Shown: positions 11,807 through 23,675 of the stretch, piece after piece
How positions within the stretch are numbered: position 1 is the stretch's first letter
Layout of the letters: every line of letters starts with the position of its first letter
Source of the DNA: Costus lasius
Taxonomy: Eukaryota; Streptophyta; Magnoliopsida; Zingiberales; Costaceae
Reading direction: 5' to 3'
Length of the DNA: 64,000 nucleotides
Assembly: GCA_027563935.2 (NCBI GenBank)
Contig: CM050449.1
Coordinates: 75,450,556-75,514,555 of the forward strand
The notes under the pieces: generated by a model
The model's input: the letters and a program-made list of their open reading frames with translations, nothing else
What the model was told of the DNA's origin: nothing
Database searches by the model: none
Translations under genes and position numbers: made by a program

Positions 11807-13530
11807 TGTTGGGGTATGCCCTTAAGGCTAATGTTTGAGGACTTGGGATTGTAAAAGTATCATGTAATAAACTCTTATGTTTATAAAAGGCATGGTTATT
11901 ATTCAGGTTGTTACCTTGTCTGCTGTAATAAGTGTACTTCTGAATAATGTCTCAAAGCTGTTCAGCTAGGCTGTCAGGCTATAAGTCCTTAGTCGAGATA
12001 TCTTGGTGAACATGAGACAGCCTTGATATGGTTAAGACTAATATGTGTTCTAATCTTATAGGATGCTTCGAGCATGGAATAAGATGTAGACTCATGGGTA
12101 CATTGGATGTACTGGACAGACCCTTTTAGGATATTCAATTGTTTGTCACAATGTGAATAATCCTTGATAGCAGCAAGTGGCACATTTCCTTTGACTTGAG
12201 ATCACTTGTGTTTCTAAATGATGATTGTCATTGTTTTGAGGTAGTTCAATATCATTTGAAACATAATGATTATAGACTATCTTGGATGGTGAGCTTGAGT
12301 CAGGTTAGGGCACTAGTGATAGATAAAGGATTGCCGTCTCCTTGTTTAAGGAGTGTGATGTTCTAAAGGGGCCCCCCTTATATGAGATGATTGAGAAAGT
12401 GTATGGCCATACCCAGATGACTATGTTCATCTGATCTAATCATGCTCATCGTATTGGAGTTACAGGCTTGACATGCTTGTCCAATAAGAACATCCAGTGG
12501 CAAAGGAAACATGCATGCCTTGTGAGTTTGATTCACACTTGTGCCATGGTTTGGGTGTAGTCTTGGAAGACTATTTCCTTTATATCGGGAGACAGTGATG
12601 TGTTGCTAGATACCCCTCACTGATCGTGATAACGTAAGTTATCGTTACCGACATTTAAAGGAAACCCTCAGGGTCGCACAAATTGATGATATGGCTTTCT
12701 TGAGTCAGATCGTGTGGACTGAATTGTTTTGGTTCAGTTTAAAGGAGTTTAAACTCTGATTGTAAGTGAGATCTAGCCTGATCATGTTTGATTGATTAGG
12801 GCTTGAGATCGGTAAGCTTCGATCGAGAGTAGTGATGCTAGATCGGTGAGATCAAAGGCATCAAGGGATGTACGGTTAGATCTCGAACCTTCATGGTTCA
12901 GATGAGATTTAGACCATTGCTTGGCTTGGTTCAATTTAGTCTTTAAACCGAATTCAATTGGACCGAATTCAATTGAACCGGTTCACATATGTGAATGCAT
13001 GGTTCAATCGAATTGGCGTTTTGTTTTGGTTCATTAGACATGAACGTTTGAAGTGATGACTTACCATTTTGGGAATGGAGGTTTCGGAAATGGTTCTTCA
13101 ACGCCTCACTTGGATAAAAAAAAAAACGCTTGTCTCTTCTCAACGATTGCTTCTTGCTTTCGGTGTGGTGAGTTTGGACGAGGACAAGGAAGAGTTCATC
13201 CACGCCAAGTTCATCCTTCATCTCCTTCACGCGACAAGTGCACTTGAAGTCCTTGCTAGCACAAGGAGCAACAAGAAGAAAGGCCACTTCTCATCTTGTG
13301 TGCGCATCTTGTGGAGGAGACCCCTATTCGATCTCTTCTTCCAAGCCGACCTCCAACTCTATGGCTATGGTATAGATCTAAACTCATTCAAGTTGATCAT
13401 ATGCTCATGCTAAGATCGTTGAAAACACATGCTTCCGCTTGCAATTTTATGCGCCACCCCTTAGTGTTTTCGCCCCCCTCTTGAAAGGGATTGCATCAGG
13501 TTTGCGCTCCCCCTTGAAGGGGACCCTACA
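11807..13530 (+). mobile_element. 5' LTR of element C
   Basis: TGTTGGGG to CCCTACA, 1724 bp. It aligns with 19220-20913 almost base for base except for the last 32 bases. It contains the hairpin at 12593-12622. It is followed directly by the primer-binding site. Confidence 0.93.
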
Positions 13531-13544
13531 ATTGGTATCAGAGG
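13531..13544 (+). other. Primer-binding site of element C (initiator Met tRNA type)
   Basis: ATTGGTATCAGAGG right after the LTR. TGGTATCAGAG complements the 3' end of plant initiator methionine tRNA, the usual primer of Copia elements. Confidence 0.88.
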
Positions 13545-15314
13545 ATGTTGAAGCATGTTAATATGATTGCTTGATATTTCTGTGATCCATGTTTGCGCAT
13601 CTTCATGTATGCTTAGATCTTGTTCACATGCAAAAATTGACATGCTATTTCTCCATGCGAAAGTAAGATGTTTACTTATCTAGGCGCATGTTGTTTGTTC
13701 ATGATGTCGCATGTCTTGTGTTGGCGCTTAGTTTATGTTGTTTTATCAAACAAAACCCTAACTTGCGCGCCTATGACTAGATCTAAAGTGCCACCTACTA
13801 TAAACCCTTAGATGGGTTGATGGGGCTGAAGTCACCTCTAGGTTAGATCCAATAGTCTGATCAGACCATCTGACAGCCTAGATGGATCGACCAGATGGCA
13901 CCTGTGCGCAAGCACGAGGTGGCCATAGGTCGATTGCATCTTAGGCGTGTAGCGAGGTCTGGTTGAGACAACCAGTGAACACTCTTGAGTTAGGCCCGGG
14001 GTCACACCCGCTTGCCAGAACTCTTGATGGTTGTTCAGCTCTTAGCGCATGCATGGTTGACCATTAGGTCAACTCGGGTCAGTTAGGACTCGGTGCATGC
14101 AAGGGCAGAGGATCTAACTAGATGGATGAGTGGATCCCTATCAATGGACCATTGTAAGGTTGTAGGGCACATAAGGAAGTTAAAATTGATGCCTATGGGG
14201 TTTTCAAAAATTTTAATTTCTTGATTGGATCACATGATGATTAAGACCATATGCTTGTTTATTTAATCTTATGTGGGTTGCCCAAATGTGTGCTGTGCTG
14301 GGGCCTGCGTGCCTGGTTAATTATAAGTTAATATTATTGTGATCTGCGAATCACATTTTTTATTAATCTATTGTATAATTGACCTGCGAGTCAAAGCTTG
14401 TCTAGATAGATCAAAATGTATTTTGATTAGACAAGAGAATAAAGGCACACATCCAAGAGGGGCATTCAGCTGGTGGCGCACCTGAGGTGCTCTTGGCGCT
14501 AGGGCCCTGGGTTGGACCAGATGAGATGCAAAGGAGCTCAAGTGAAGACTTAAGTAAAATTAAGGTCTTACTTAGGGTTCATGGGCTTTTACCACATAAG
14601 ATCATGCTTTCTATTTATTGCTTATATAATTAGAATTGCATGTGTTTATCTTCTGCTATAGCCATAGGATTTGCCTGATAGTAAGAAGATAAAAGACCGT
14701 TAAAATCCAACGCTAACATATCAAGCTCGGAAAGCCTTCTGACGCGAAACCTCACCGTTCTGACTATCGTTGGAGCCGTGTTGTACCCACTCAGTGGGCA
14801 CGTCCATCTATCTTCAGACGGTGCTGGATTTCACCTGCGTGTTACAGAGAAGGGATTTATCGCTTCTCGTTGCTCAGCATAGCACGTGGTGGTCCAGGGA
14901 GTAGGTCAGGTCAGCTTGACCATGTAGGCTACATATGTGGCGCATATGGTAGCACATGGAGGCAGCCATCTGTGGGATCAGAGACTGTGTTGTACCAACT
15001 CAGTTGGCACAGTCTGCTGGATTGCCCAGATGAAGGGGAATCGCACGGGTTGGCGATTGGCTAGGACAGCCTACCAGAAATTAGTGCTTGTCATCTCTGT
15101 GCATCTTATCTCGCCTGAGCGGGACGCGGAGACCAAGTATGAAATCTGGATCCCATCTCACTAAAAGAGTGTTACTCTTTCGGACTGTTTACTGGATTTT
15201 TCAGTCAGACAAAATAGTGAGAAAAGAATCTTTCTTAAGTCCTGGATTGATTCTGAACATTGATACTGACCTTGCTATTCTTGCTTGTTGTAGATTCCTG
15301 CAGCAACGAACACC
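13545..15314 (+). other. 5' leader of element C
   Basis: No convincing gene in this 1.8 kb stretch; the short frames near 14870-15320 have no family match. It is long for a Copia leader and probably holds packaging signals, but none can be pinned down from sequence alone. Confidence 0.7.
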
Positions 15315-16456
15315 ATGAGCTTCAATGTGCGATCCCTACTGGAAAGGGAGAAGTTTGCTGGGCCGAACTTCTCTGACTGGTTCGGACACCTTAAGATCGT
15401 TCTTAAGGCAGAGAGGAAACTGTATGTCCTCGAGACGGCGATACCGCCGCAGCCCGCTCCGAACGCCGCCAGGGCAGTTCGGGAAGCCTATGAAAAGCAC
15501 GTCAATGATAGCATTGATGTCGCTTGCCTGATGCTAGCGTCTATGACGCCACCGCTGCAGCGTCAGCATGAGGATATGTCGGCTATAGAGATTATAGCGA
15601 ACCTCAAGATGCTGTATGCTGCACAGGCGAGGACAGAACGCTATAATCTGACGAAGCTCTTCTTTCAGAGCAAACTGGCTGAAGGGAGCCCAGTGGGAGC
15701 TCACGTGCTCAAGATGATTGGGCACAAGGAGGCTCTGGAGAAACTGGGCATACCATCAACCAGGAGCTTGCTGTAGATATTATTCTGCAGTCTCTCCCGC
15801 CCTCTTTCGATGCGTTCATCATTAACTTTAATATGAACAAAATCGATTGTACGCCGGCAGAGCTGCTGAATATGCTCTTGACTACTGAGGAAACTCTGAA
15901 GGGCAAGCCTTCAACCTCTATCTTAATGGTTCCTTCTAGGAACAAGAAGAAGGGGAAGAAGGGCAAGGCCCCTGTCAAGAACTACAGTAAGGCACTGAAA
16001 CAGAAGGTGAAGCGGTCGAAGGACAACAGGTGTTTCCACTGTGGCCAGCTGGGTCACTGGAAAAAGGACTGTAAAGCGCTCCAAGGAGATAAGAGGGGAA
16101 GCATCGCTTCTGGCTCAGGTATTTACGTGACGGAAGTCATGGTTTCATCTTCTTCTATTTCATGGGTGTTGGACACTGCATGTGGAGTTCACATTTGTTC
16201 AAATGTACAGGAACTCAAGAGAAGAAGGCAGGTGGGACAGCATGAAGTAGACCTACGCGTTGGAAACGGGGCACGGGTTGCTGCTGTTGCTGTAGGAGAC
16301 TATTTCATTTCTTTACCATCTGGCATTGTATTGGAATTAAATAATTGTTATTTTGTACCGAGTATCACCAAGAATATTATCTCTATTCCTGCTCTTGTCA
16401 GGAAAGGATTTGCCTTTGAATGCAATATTTCAAAGTGTGTTTTTATCTCTAGATAA
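15315..16456 (+). pseudogene. Copia gag and protease of element C, frameshifted
   Basis: ATG at 15315 (MSFNVRSLLEREKFAG) opens the UBN2-like gag domain, with NFSDWFGHLKIVLKAE, CLMLASMTPP and LKMLYAAQARTERYNL. A single-base shift near 15748 moves the frame. The second frame continues through a lysine-rich stretch to a CCHC zinc knuckle at 16031-16072 (CFHCGQLGHWKKDC) and a protease active-site region (WVLDTACGVHICSN, catalytic Asp at 16172-16174). The frame then ends at 16456 through another one-base shift near 16445. Gag would coat the RNA and form the particle; the protease would cut the polyprotein. DTACG stands where Copia proteases usually have DTG(A/C); element F has the same residues, so this is probably a family trait. 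Confidence 0.88.
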
Positions 16457-19199
16457 TATTGTGTATGCAACTGGTTCAATTAACAATGGGTTATTCATGT
16501 TGGACATGGAAAATTCTATACAAAACATTGATAATAAGAAAGCCAAGTATGCTGATGACAGCACCTTGCTATGGCATAGTCGTTTAGGCCATATTAACAA
16601 GAAGCGCATTAAGCGGTTGCATGATCATGGACTGCTGGGATCATTCTCCTATGAGGAGATTGATACATGCAAAGCTTGTTTGATGGGTAAAATGACGAAG
16701 TCACCTTTTCCTAACAAAGGTCAAAGGGCTTCAGGTTTACTTGACCTTATACACAGTGATGTGTGTGGGCCATTTAGTAAACATGCCAGAGGTGGCTATC
16801 AGTACTTCATTACCTTTACTGATGATTTCAGTAGTTATGGATATGTCTATTTAATGAGACATAAGAGTGAATCTTTTGACAAGTTCAAAGAGTTCAAGAA
16901 TGAAGTACAGAATCAGCTAGGCCGAAATATCAAGGCACTTCGTTCTGATCGAGGTGGAGAATACCTAAGTCGAGAATTTACTAACTATCTGAAAGAGTGT
17001 GGGATTATCTCACAGCTCACTCCGCCAGGAACACCGCAATGGAATGGTGTGTCCGAGAGGAGAAATAGAACGTTACTTGATATGGTTCGTTCTATGATGA
17101 GTCAGGCCACTCTTCCATACTCCTTTTGGGGTTTTGCACTGGAGACAGCTGCAAAGGTACTAAACCGAGTGCCATCCAAGGCAGTTTCAAAGACGCCATA
17201 TGAGTTATGGTATGGGAGACAGCCTGGCTTGACATTTATCAGGATCTGGGGTTGCGAGGCTTATGTCAAAAAGCTCGCCTCTGGGAAACTGGAGAGCAGA
17301 TCTGAGAAATGTATCTTTGTCGGTTACCCTAAGGAAACTAAGGGTTATTATTTCTACGATCCCAAAGAGAACAAGGTATTTGTTGCTCGGACTGCCATAT
17401 TTCTTGAGAAGGAATTTCTTCTGCAAGAGGCCAGTGGGAGAGAAATAAAACTGGATGAGAATCCAGATGAAGGACAAAGTAGTCAAGCACAGTTGGATGA
17501 GCCTGAGCCGGTAGATCAGGTTATTGAACAACCTAAGGCTCAGATATCACGGGAACCGCGAAGATCGGGAAGGATCCGTCGACAGCCTGAGCGCTATGAC
17601 GGAGTCTACATCATTGATAATGATGAACCCCTTACTTATGCGGATGCGGTCAGTGGACCGGAGTCAGCTAGATGGCTTGATGCTATGCGAGCCGAGATGG
17701 ACTCCATGTCAGATAACCAAGTCTGGGATTTGGTTGATCCGCCTCCGGGAGTAATCCCAATAGGCTGTAAATGGATCTTCAAGAAGAAGATTGACATGGA
17801 TGGTAACGTAGTTACCTATAAAGGCAGGCTAGTTGCGAAAGGTTTCAAACAAATCTACGGGATAGATTATGATGAAACTTTCTCTCCTGTAGCCATGTTT
17901 AAGTCTATTCGGATTCTTTTCGCAATAGCTGCATATTACGATTATGAGATCTGGCAGATGGATGTGAAAACAGCTTTCCTTAATGGAAATCTGGATGAGG
18001 ATGTGTATATGACACAACCGGAAGGTTTCACTGATCCATCAGATCGTCATAAAATATGCAAGTTAAAGAAGTCCATTTATGGACTGAAACAAGCATCTAG
18101 AAGGTGGAACATTCGTTTTGATGAATCAATCTCTGAGTTTGGTTTCATCAAGAACGAAGATGACCCGTGTGTTTATAAGAGGTTTAGTGGGAGCGTAATT
18201 ACATTCCTAATCCTCTACGTCGATAATATCTTAATCATTGGAAATGATATTCCTGAACTGCATGCTGTTAAAGCATGGTTAGGAAAATGTTTCCAGATGA
18301 AAGATTTAGGAGAAGCAGCCTATGTGTTAGGTGTGAAGATCTACCGGGATAGATCCAAGAGGCTTCTCGGGCTGTGCCAGAGTACTTACATCGATAAAGT
18401 CCTGGAGAGATTCCATTTAGAGAATTCTAAACGTGGATATCTTCCAGTCAGACATGGTCTGAATCTTTCGAAGAGTCAGTGTCCACAAACACGGACTGAG
18501 AAAGATGAAATGGACAATACGCCTTATGCTTCGGCTATTGGGTCCATTATGTATGCGATGTTGTGTACTCGCCCAGACGTCGCTTACGGGTTAAGCGTGA
18601 CCAGTCGATTCCAAAGTAATCCAGGTTTGGCGCACTGGATTGCAGTCAAGAACATTATAAAATATCTGCGGAGGACCAAAGATATGTTCTTGATATATGG
18701 TGGTCAGGAAGAACTCAGTATTGAAGGATATACTGACGCTTCATTCCAGTCGGACCAGGATGATTTCCGATCGCAATCAGGCTATGTTTTTAGCTTGAAT
18801 GGTGGAGCAGTGGTGTGGAAGAGTTTCAAATAGTCAACTGTTGCTGATTCCACAACAGAAGCCGAGTATGTTGCAGCCTCGGAAGCATCCAAGGAGGCAG
18901 TGTGGATTCGTAAGTTCGTGAGAGAACTTGGTGTCGTTCCTTCGAGTGCAGATCCTTTGGTTATCTTCTGTGATAACACTGGAGCAATTGCACAAGCAAA
19001 GGAACCATGGTCGCACCAGAAGTCCAAGCACATACAGAGACGGTTTCACTTGATCCGGGAGATCATTGATCGAGGCGAGATCAAGATTTGCAAGGTTCAT
19101 ACAGATGACAATCTGGCAGACCCGCTTACCAAGCCTCTGGCGCAGCAGAAGCATGAGAAGCACTGTAATAATATGGGTTTGAGATTTCTCAACCATTAG
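16440..19199 (+). pseudogene. Copia integrase, RT, RNase H of element C, inactivated
   Basis: Continues gag-protease after a one-base shift. Order: GAG-pre-integrase/HHCC region (LWHSRLGHINKKR, CKACLMGKM), integrase core (first Asp in LLDLIHSDVCGPF, second in LRSDRGGEY, Glu in GVSERRNRT), RT, RNase H. Two lesions matter. The RT active site reads YVDN instead of YVDD (codon AAT at 18225-18227; GAT at the same place in A), removing a catalytic Asp. A TAG stop at 18831-18833 replaces the CAG seen in copy B, cutting off most of RNase H, whose frame resumes to 19199. Both are single transitions of the type expected from cytosine deamination. Also KQASRRW replaces KQASRSW. This copy could move only with proteins from elsewhere. 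Confidence 0.92.
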
Positions 19200-19208
19200 A
19201 TTAAGTGC

Positions 19209-19219
19209 AAGTGGGAGAT
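19209..19219 (+). other. Polypurine tract of element C
   Basis: AAGTGGGAGAT immediately before the 3' LTR, identical to that of element A. Confidence 0.85.
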
Positions 19220-20913
19220 TGTTGGGGTATGCCCTTAAGGCTACTGTTTGAGGCCTTGGGATTGTAAAAGTATCATGTAATAAACTCTTATGTTTATAAA
19301 AGGCATGGTTATTATTCAGGTTGTTACCTTGTCTGCTGTAATAAGTGTACTTCTGAATAATGTCTCAAAGCTGTTCAGCTAGGCTGACAGGCTATAAGTC
19401 CTTAGTCGAGATATCTTGGTGAACATGAGACAGCCTTGATATGGTTAAGACTAATATGTGTTCTAATCTTATAGGATGCTTCGAGCATGGAATAAGATGT
19501 AGACTCATGGGTACATTGGATGTACTGGACAGACCCTTTTAGGATATTCAATTGTTTGTCACAATGTGAATAATCCTTGATAGCAGCAAGTGGCACATTT
19601 CCTTTGACTTGAGATCACTTGTGTTTCTAAATGGTGATTGTCATTGTTTTGAGGTAGTTCAATATCATTTGAAACATAATGATTATAGACTATCTTGGAT
19701 GGTGAGCTTGAGTCAGGTTAGGGCACTAGTGATAGATAAAGGATTGCCGTCTCCTTGTTTAAGGAGTGTGATGTTCTAAAGGGGCCCCCCTTATATGAGA
19801 TGATTGAGAAAGTGTATGGCCATACCCAGATGACTATGTTCATCTGATCTAATCATGCTCATCGTATTGGAGTTACAGGCTTGACATGCTTGTCCAATAA
19901 GAACATCCAGTGGCAAAGGAAACATGCATGCCTTGTGAGTTTGATTCACACTTGTGCCATGGTTTGGGTGTAGTCTTGGAAGACTATTTCCTTTATATCG
20001 GGAGACAGTGATGTGTTGCTAGATACCCCTCACTGATCGTGATAACGTAAGTTATCATTACCGACATTTAAAGGAAACCCTCAGGGTCGCACAAATTGAT
20101 GATATGGCTTTCTTGAGTCAGATCGTGTGGACTGAATTGTTTTGGTTCAGTTTAAAGGAGTTTAAACTCTGATTGTAAGTGAGATCTAGCCTGATCATGT
20201 TTGATTGATTAGGGCTTGAGATCGGTAAGCTTCGATCGAGAGTAGTGATGCTAGATCGGTGAGATCAAAGGCATCAAGGGATGTACGGTTAGATCTCGAA
20301 CCTTCATGGTTCAAATGAGATTTAGACCATTGCTTGGCTTGGTTCAATTTAGTCTTTAAACCGAATTCAATTGGACCGAATTCAATTGAACCGGTTCACA
20401 TATGTGAACGCATGGTTCAATCGAATTGGCGTTTTGTTTTGGTTCATTAGACATGAACGTTTGAAGTGATGACTTACCATTTTGGGAATGGAGGTTTCGG
20501 AAATGGTTCTTCAACGCCTCACTTGGATGAAAAAAAAAAAACGCTTGTCTCTTCTCAACGATTGCTTCTTTCTTTCGGTGTGGTGAGTTTGGACGAGGAC
20601 AAGGAAGAGTTCATCCACGCCAAGTTCATCCTTCATCTCCTTCACGCGACAAGTGCACTTGAAGTCCTTGCTAGCACAAGGAGCAACAAGAAGAAAGGCC
20701 ACTTCTCATCTTGTGTGCGCATCTTGTGGAGGAGACCCCTATTCGATCTCTTCTTCCAAGCCGACCTCCAACTCTATGGCTATGGTATAGATCTAAACTC
20801 ATTCAAGTTGATCATATGCTCATGCTAAGATCGTTGAAAACACATGCTTCCGCTTGCAATTTTATGCGCCACCCCTTAGTGTTTTCGCCCCCCTCTTGAA
20901 AGGGATTGCATCA
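19220..20913 (+). mobile_element. 3' LTR of element C, short at its end
   Basis: TGTTGGGG start; matches the 5' LTR through GGATTGCATCA at 20913, then changes to element D leader sequence. The last 32 or so bases of the 5' LTR, ending CCCTACA, are missing. It still ends in CA. Confidence 0.9.
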
Positions 20914-21473
20914 CACGCAGGTGGAAAGAGATTTTACAAGCATTCATCACAAGTGGAAACATGCTTCCACATCACAACACAGGAAGGGCACTCGCTATGA
21001 CCATATCAACCCAATCAAGTGGCGCATGTAAAATTTAAAAAACCGGAATAATCAAGTTTTAGCACCCTATGCGCCAACATCATCCAAAGCACTCTCTTAA
21101 CCAAATTTATGCCAAAATTTAGATCAAGTTCCATGATGATTTCATAGACCCTATCAGCTGGCGGTTTTGTCAGATCAAGAGACCCGGCCAGTCCGAAGAC
21201 ACAATGCCCGTCCTACTTGACAAAACTACGTGCGCCTTTGGTCTTAAATCAATCATAAACAAAATCTAAGTTTCGGACACAAAGATGAGAAGAGAGATTT
21301 GGATGAAAACGCTTTCTAAGTGAAACGCGCAGGGATAGAAAGAAAAATTTTCAAAAATTTTTCACACAAGCAAGCGTACACATTCCGGGTGTAATTTTAC
21401 TTGTGTTTCTCGCAAGTAGCTTTGGATGAAAACGCTTTCTACTTGTGTTTCTCGCAAGTAGCTTTGATACCAC
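20914..21473 (-). other. 5' leader and primer site of element D
   Basis: No gene. On the minus strand the stretch begins with the primer site at 21461-21473 (GTGGTATCAAAGC, one mismatch to the initiator Met tRNA complement). It then matches the leader of element F (46688-47000), including the region around CAAGTAGGACGGGCATTG (21203-21220 here, 46910 in F). It joins across element C to 11806. Confidence 0.75.
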
Positions 21474-23668
21474 TGTTAGGGAATGCCGGGTGTAATTTTA
21501 AAATTTTGCAGTCCTAGGACGCAGCGGAAGAAGTATTACACCCGAAACACATTCCTTTCCCAAGGATCCTTGCGAGTGAGAGAACACAAGGATGTGTTAG
21601 GGTTAGTACCTTTATTGCTTGTTTAGATGTTGAAGCCATGTTGAAGGCGCCCAAGTGTTTGCCCTCTACATGTATCCACGCGTCGACTCCTTGATCGTTG
21701 CTCCCTTCCACGCTCGGTGCTAGCCTCGGGAAGAGAATCAAGCCTTCACTTCCACTTGCGCCACCTTCAAGAGAAGTTGCGCCAAGGAGGGGATAGGGAA
21801 GATGATGCCGCCAAGGACTTCCCTCTTCTTGTTTGCTTGCGCCACCTCCAAGGTGCGCCTATGGCCAAGGGACGATGAGGGCTTGTGACAAGAAGACACC
21901 ACCAAGCACAAAGAATCCTTGCGCCAAAGAAGAGAGGAAGAGGAAGAACTTGCGGCTCCAAGGAAGAAGTTTGCACCACCTTGTTGTCGCCCTTTGCTTT
22001 GCTCTCTCTCCCTTCTATGTGTGTTCACGCCTCCTTAAAGTCCAACCATGGAAGGGGCGGTAAGGGGTCCTATAAATAGGACAAGAGGCGGCAAGGCAAT
22101 GGCTAAGATCATGCCAAGTGGGCGGCTAGGATAAAGGGGTCTTGAGGTAAGGAAAGTCTCCAAGACTTTACCATAAACCTCATTCAACCTATCCTAATTT
22201 GCCCAATGGCCATATCAGCCCAAGACATGCCTTAGATGCATGCATTCCATCCAAGGGAATGGCAAGGCGGAACAAGCATGAGGAGTTTCGGCTAGGGTAA
22301 GAATTTTGGGAGAAACTAGGGTTTTAGGTAAGGTAAGTCTCCAAGACATTACCATATACCTTACCCTACTATCCATATGCGCCCAAGCTCTTTCCAAAAG
22401 AGCCATCAAGCCATATCAGCCCCAAGACTTACCTTAGAGGCAAGTATTTCTTCCAAGGAAGAAGGGCTAGGCGCCCTTTACTTCCATAATGAAGCAAAGG
22501 CGCCACCCTCACCCCATTATGCCCCTAGGCGCCAATGGGGTGAGATTTCTCCCCATTATACCCTTTTAAGTTAATTCCTCTTCATGACAACTAATTATTG
22601 GGCCTCATTGGATAATGAGCTAGCCCAAACTTCATGGCATGGGTTGATTAAGCCATTGGATCTAATCCAATGCAACCCTAATCCAAATGTGACCAATCTA
22701 GGTCAATTTTGGGTCAACCTGCCAAAAATGAAGTTTGGCTCCAATAACTTTCTTCCATCTCATCAGGCCCATTGGTGCTGATGAAATCTTCCAAATAGAT
22801 CCAAGTTATCCAATAACCTGATCATAAGGCTTCTGATTAAAGCAACGTCAAGAGTCTATTGCGTGTGACCCCGTAGGATCCATATGACGATGGCAATGAT
22901 GTAAACATCATAAGTAGTGAGGGGTATCTAGCAACACATCACTACTACCCATGTCATAGGACTTAAGTCATTATGGCAACAACTCCTAACAAGCAACGAG
23001 GATTCCCATTGCATTAAAGATCCCTTTGCCTAAGCTGATATCCTGCCATTGGATTAGTCTCAAGTTTATTATCCAATGCATTGGTCATGACTCAACAAGT
23101 GTGGCCACACTTTCCTGTCATGCACCAATAAGGTGGGGCGCCCCAAGGTGGATATCATGCTTCCTCGGAAGGAAGGGGCAAATCCTACTATTGGTCATCC
23201 ATGTCTCTACGTGACTTATGACATGCCCAGTGACAATCGTTTTGGTCTCCCAATTACGGAGAGACGTAAGACTGTATTAAAGCATACCCTTCATCAAGTC
23301 TAGACATGAATACCTCAAGTCTAAGGATCAATGCAAACCTCTTGCATGTGAGATTGACTTGTTGACTAGACAAGTCAATCCTCACGGTGGATCACTCCAG
23401 TGCATCCAATGCACCTGTATGTCTGCGTTACTGTGCCCCGCACCTAACCAGCCCATACACCAGTCTCACATGTACCGAAGCTGTCCCATATCTGCTAAGG
23501 TACCTTGTCTGGGGATAGCTTATGAGAATGGATCCAATCCAAACTCCTGGGACATTATTTATGCAACTCAATACATCAACGCAGGTAGAGAAGTCTGCAT
23601 AATAACGACCATGCCTATATAAAGAGTAATAGTTCTATCAAAGTACATTCAAACAATGCCTGACCATG
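21474..23668 (-). mobile_element. 5' LTR of element D (family 2)
   Basis: Reverse-orientation LTR ending CCCTAACA on its own strand (left end, 21474). Its start (TGTTGGTGTATATGCCC...) has lost about 33 bases at the right end, replaced by 7 unrelated bases. About 2.2 kb. A TATA-like TCCTATAAATAGGA lies near 22069. It is one arm of a large inverted repeat with 23676-25944. The several short frames within it are non-coding. Confidence 0.88.
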
Positions 23669-23675
23669 ACAATAC

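Larger units (their letters stand above)
11807..20913 (+). mobile_element. Copia family 1 element C, nearly full length
   Basis: LTR, primer site, leader, gag, protease, integrase, RT, RNase H, polypurine tract and second LTR are all present in Copia order, total 9.1 kb. It lies inside the leader of element D in opposite orientation. The two LTRs differ by about eight small changes by eye, pointing to recent insertion. No clean 5 bp duplication is visible: the left flank is AGAAC and the right flank CACGC, and the 3' LTR lacks its last 30 or so bases. Confidence 0.92.
6880..23668 (-). mobile_element. Copia family 2 element D, split by element C
   Basis: One minus-strand Copia element in two parts: 6880-11806 (partial 3' LTR, RNase H, RT, integrase, gag remnants, part of leader) and 20914-23668 (rest of leader, primer site, 5' LTR). 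The two LTR portions (6880-7612 and 22970-23668) are almost identical, and the leader reads on sensibly across element C. All coding parts are decayed. No target duplication can be found because both outer ends are truncated. Confidence 0.8.

Noticed and set aside
13053..13484. Overlapping frames in family 1 LTRs (also 20466-20899 and 3413-3863)
   Set aside because: They recur at the same place in each LTR and are frame-shifted between copies; non-coding LTR sequence.
14870..15318. Small frames in the leader of C as an upstream gene
   Set aside because: No family match, overlapping in all three frames, and absent from the corresponding leaders of D and F.
16353..16440. Met start at 16353 for the element C polyprotein
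   Set aside because: The first 30 or so residues are an out-of-frame reading of the protease region; the true upstream frame is gag-protease and the joint is a frameshift near 16445.
21738..22079. Several overlapping 60-96 codon frames on both strands
   Set aside because: They lie inside the D LTR and recur in the D' LTR (25291-25698); no domain, and codons reflect the purine-rich GCGCCAAGG phrases of the LTR.
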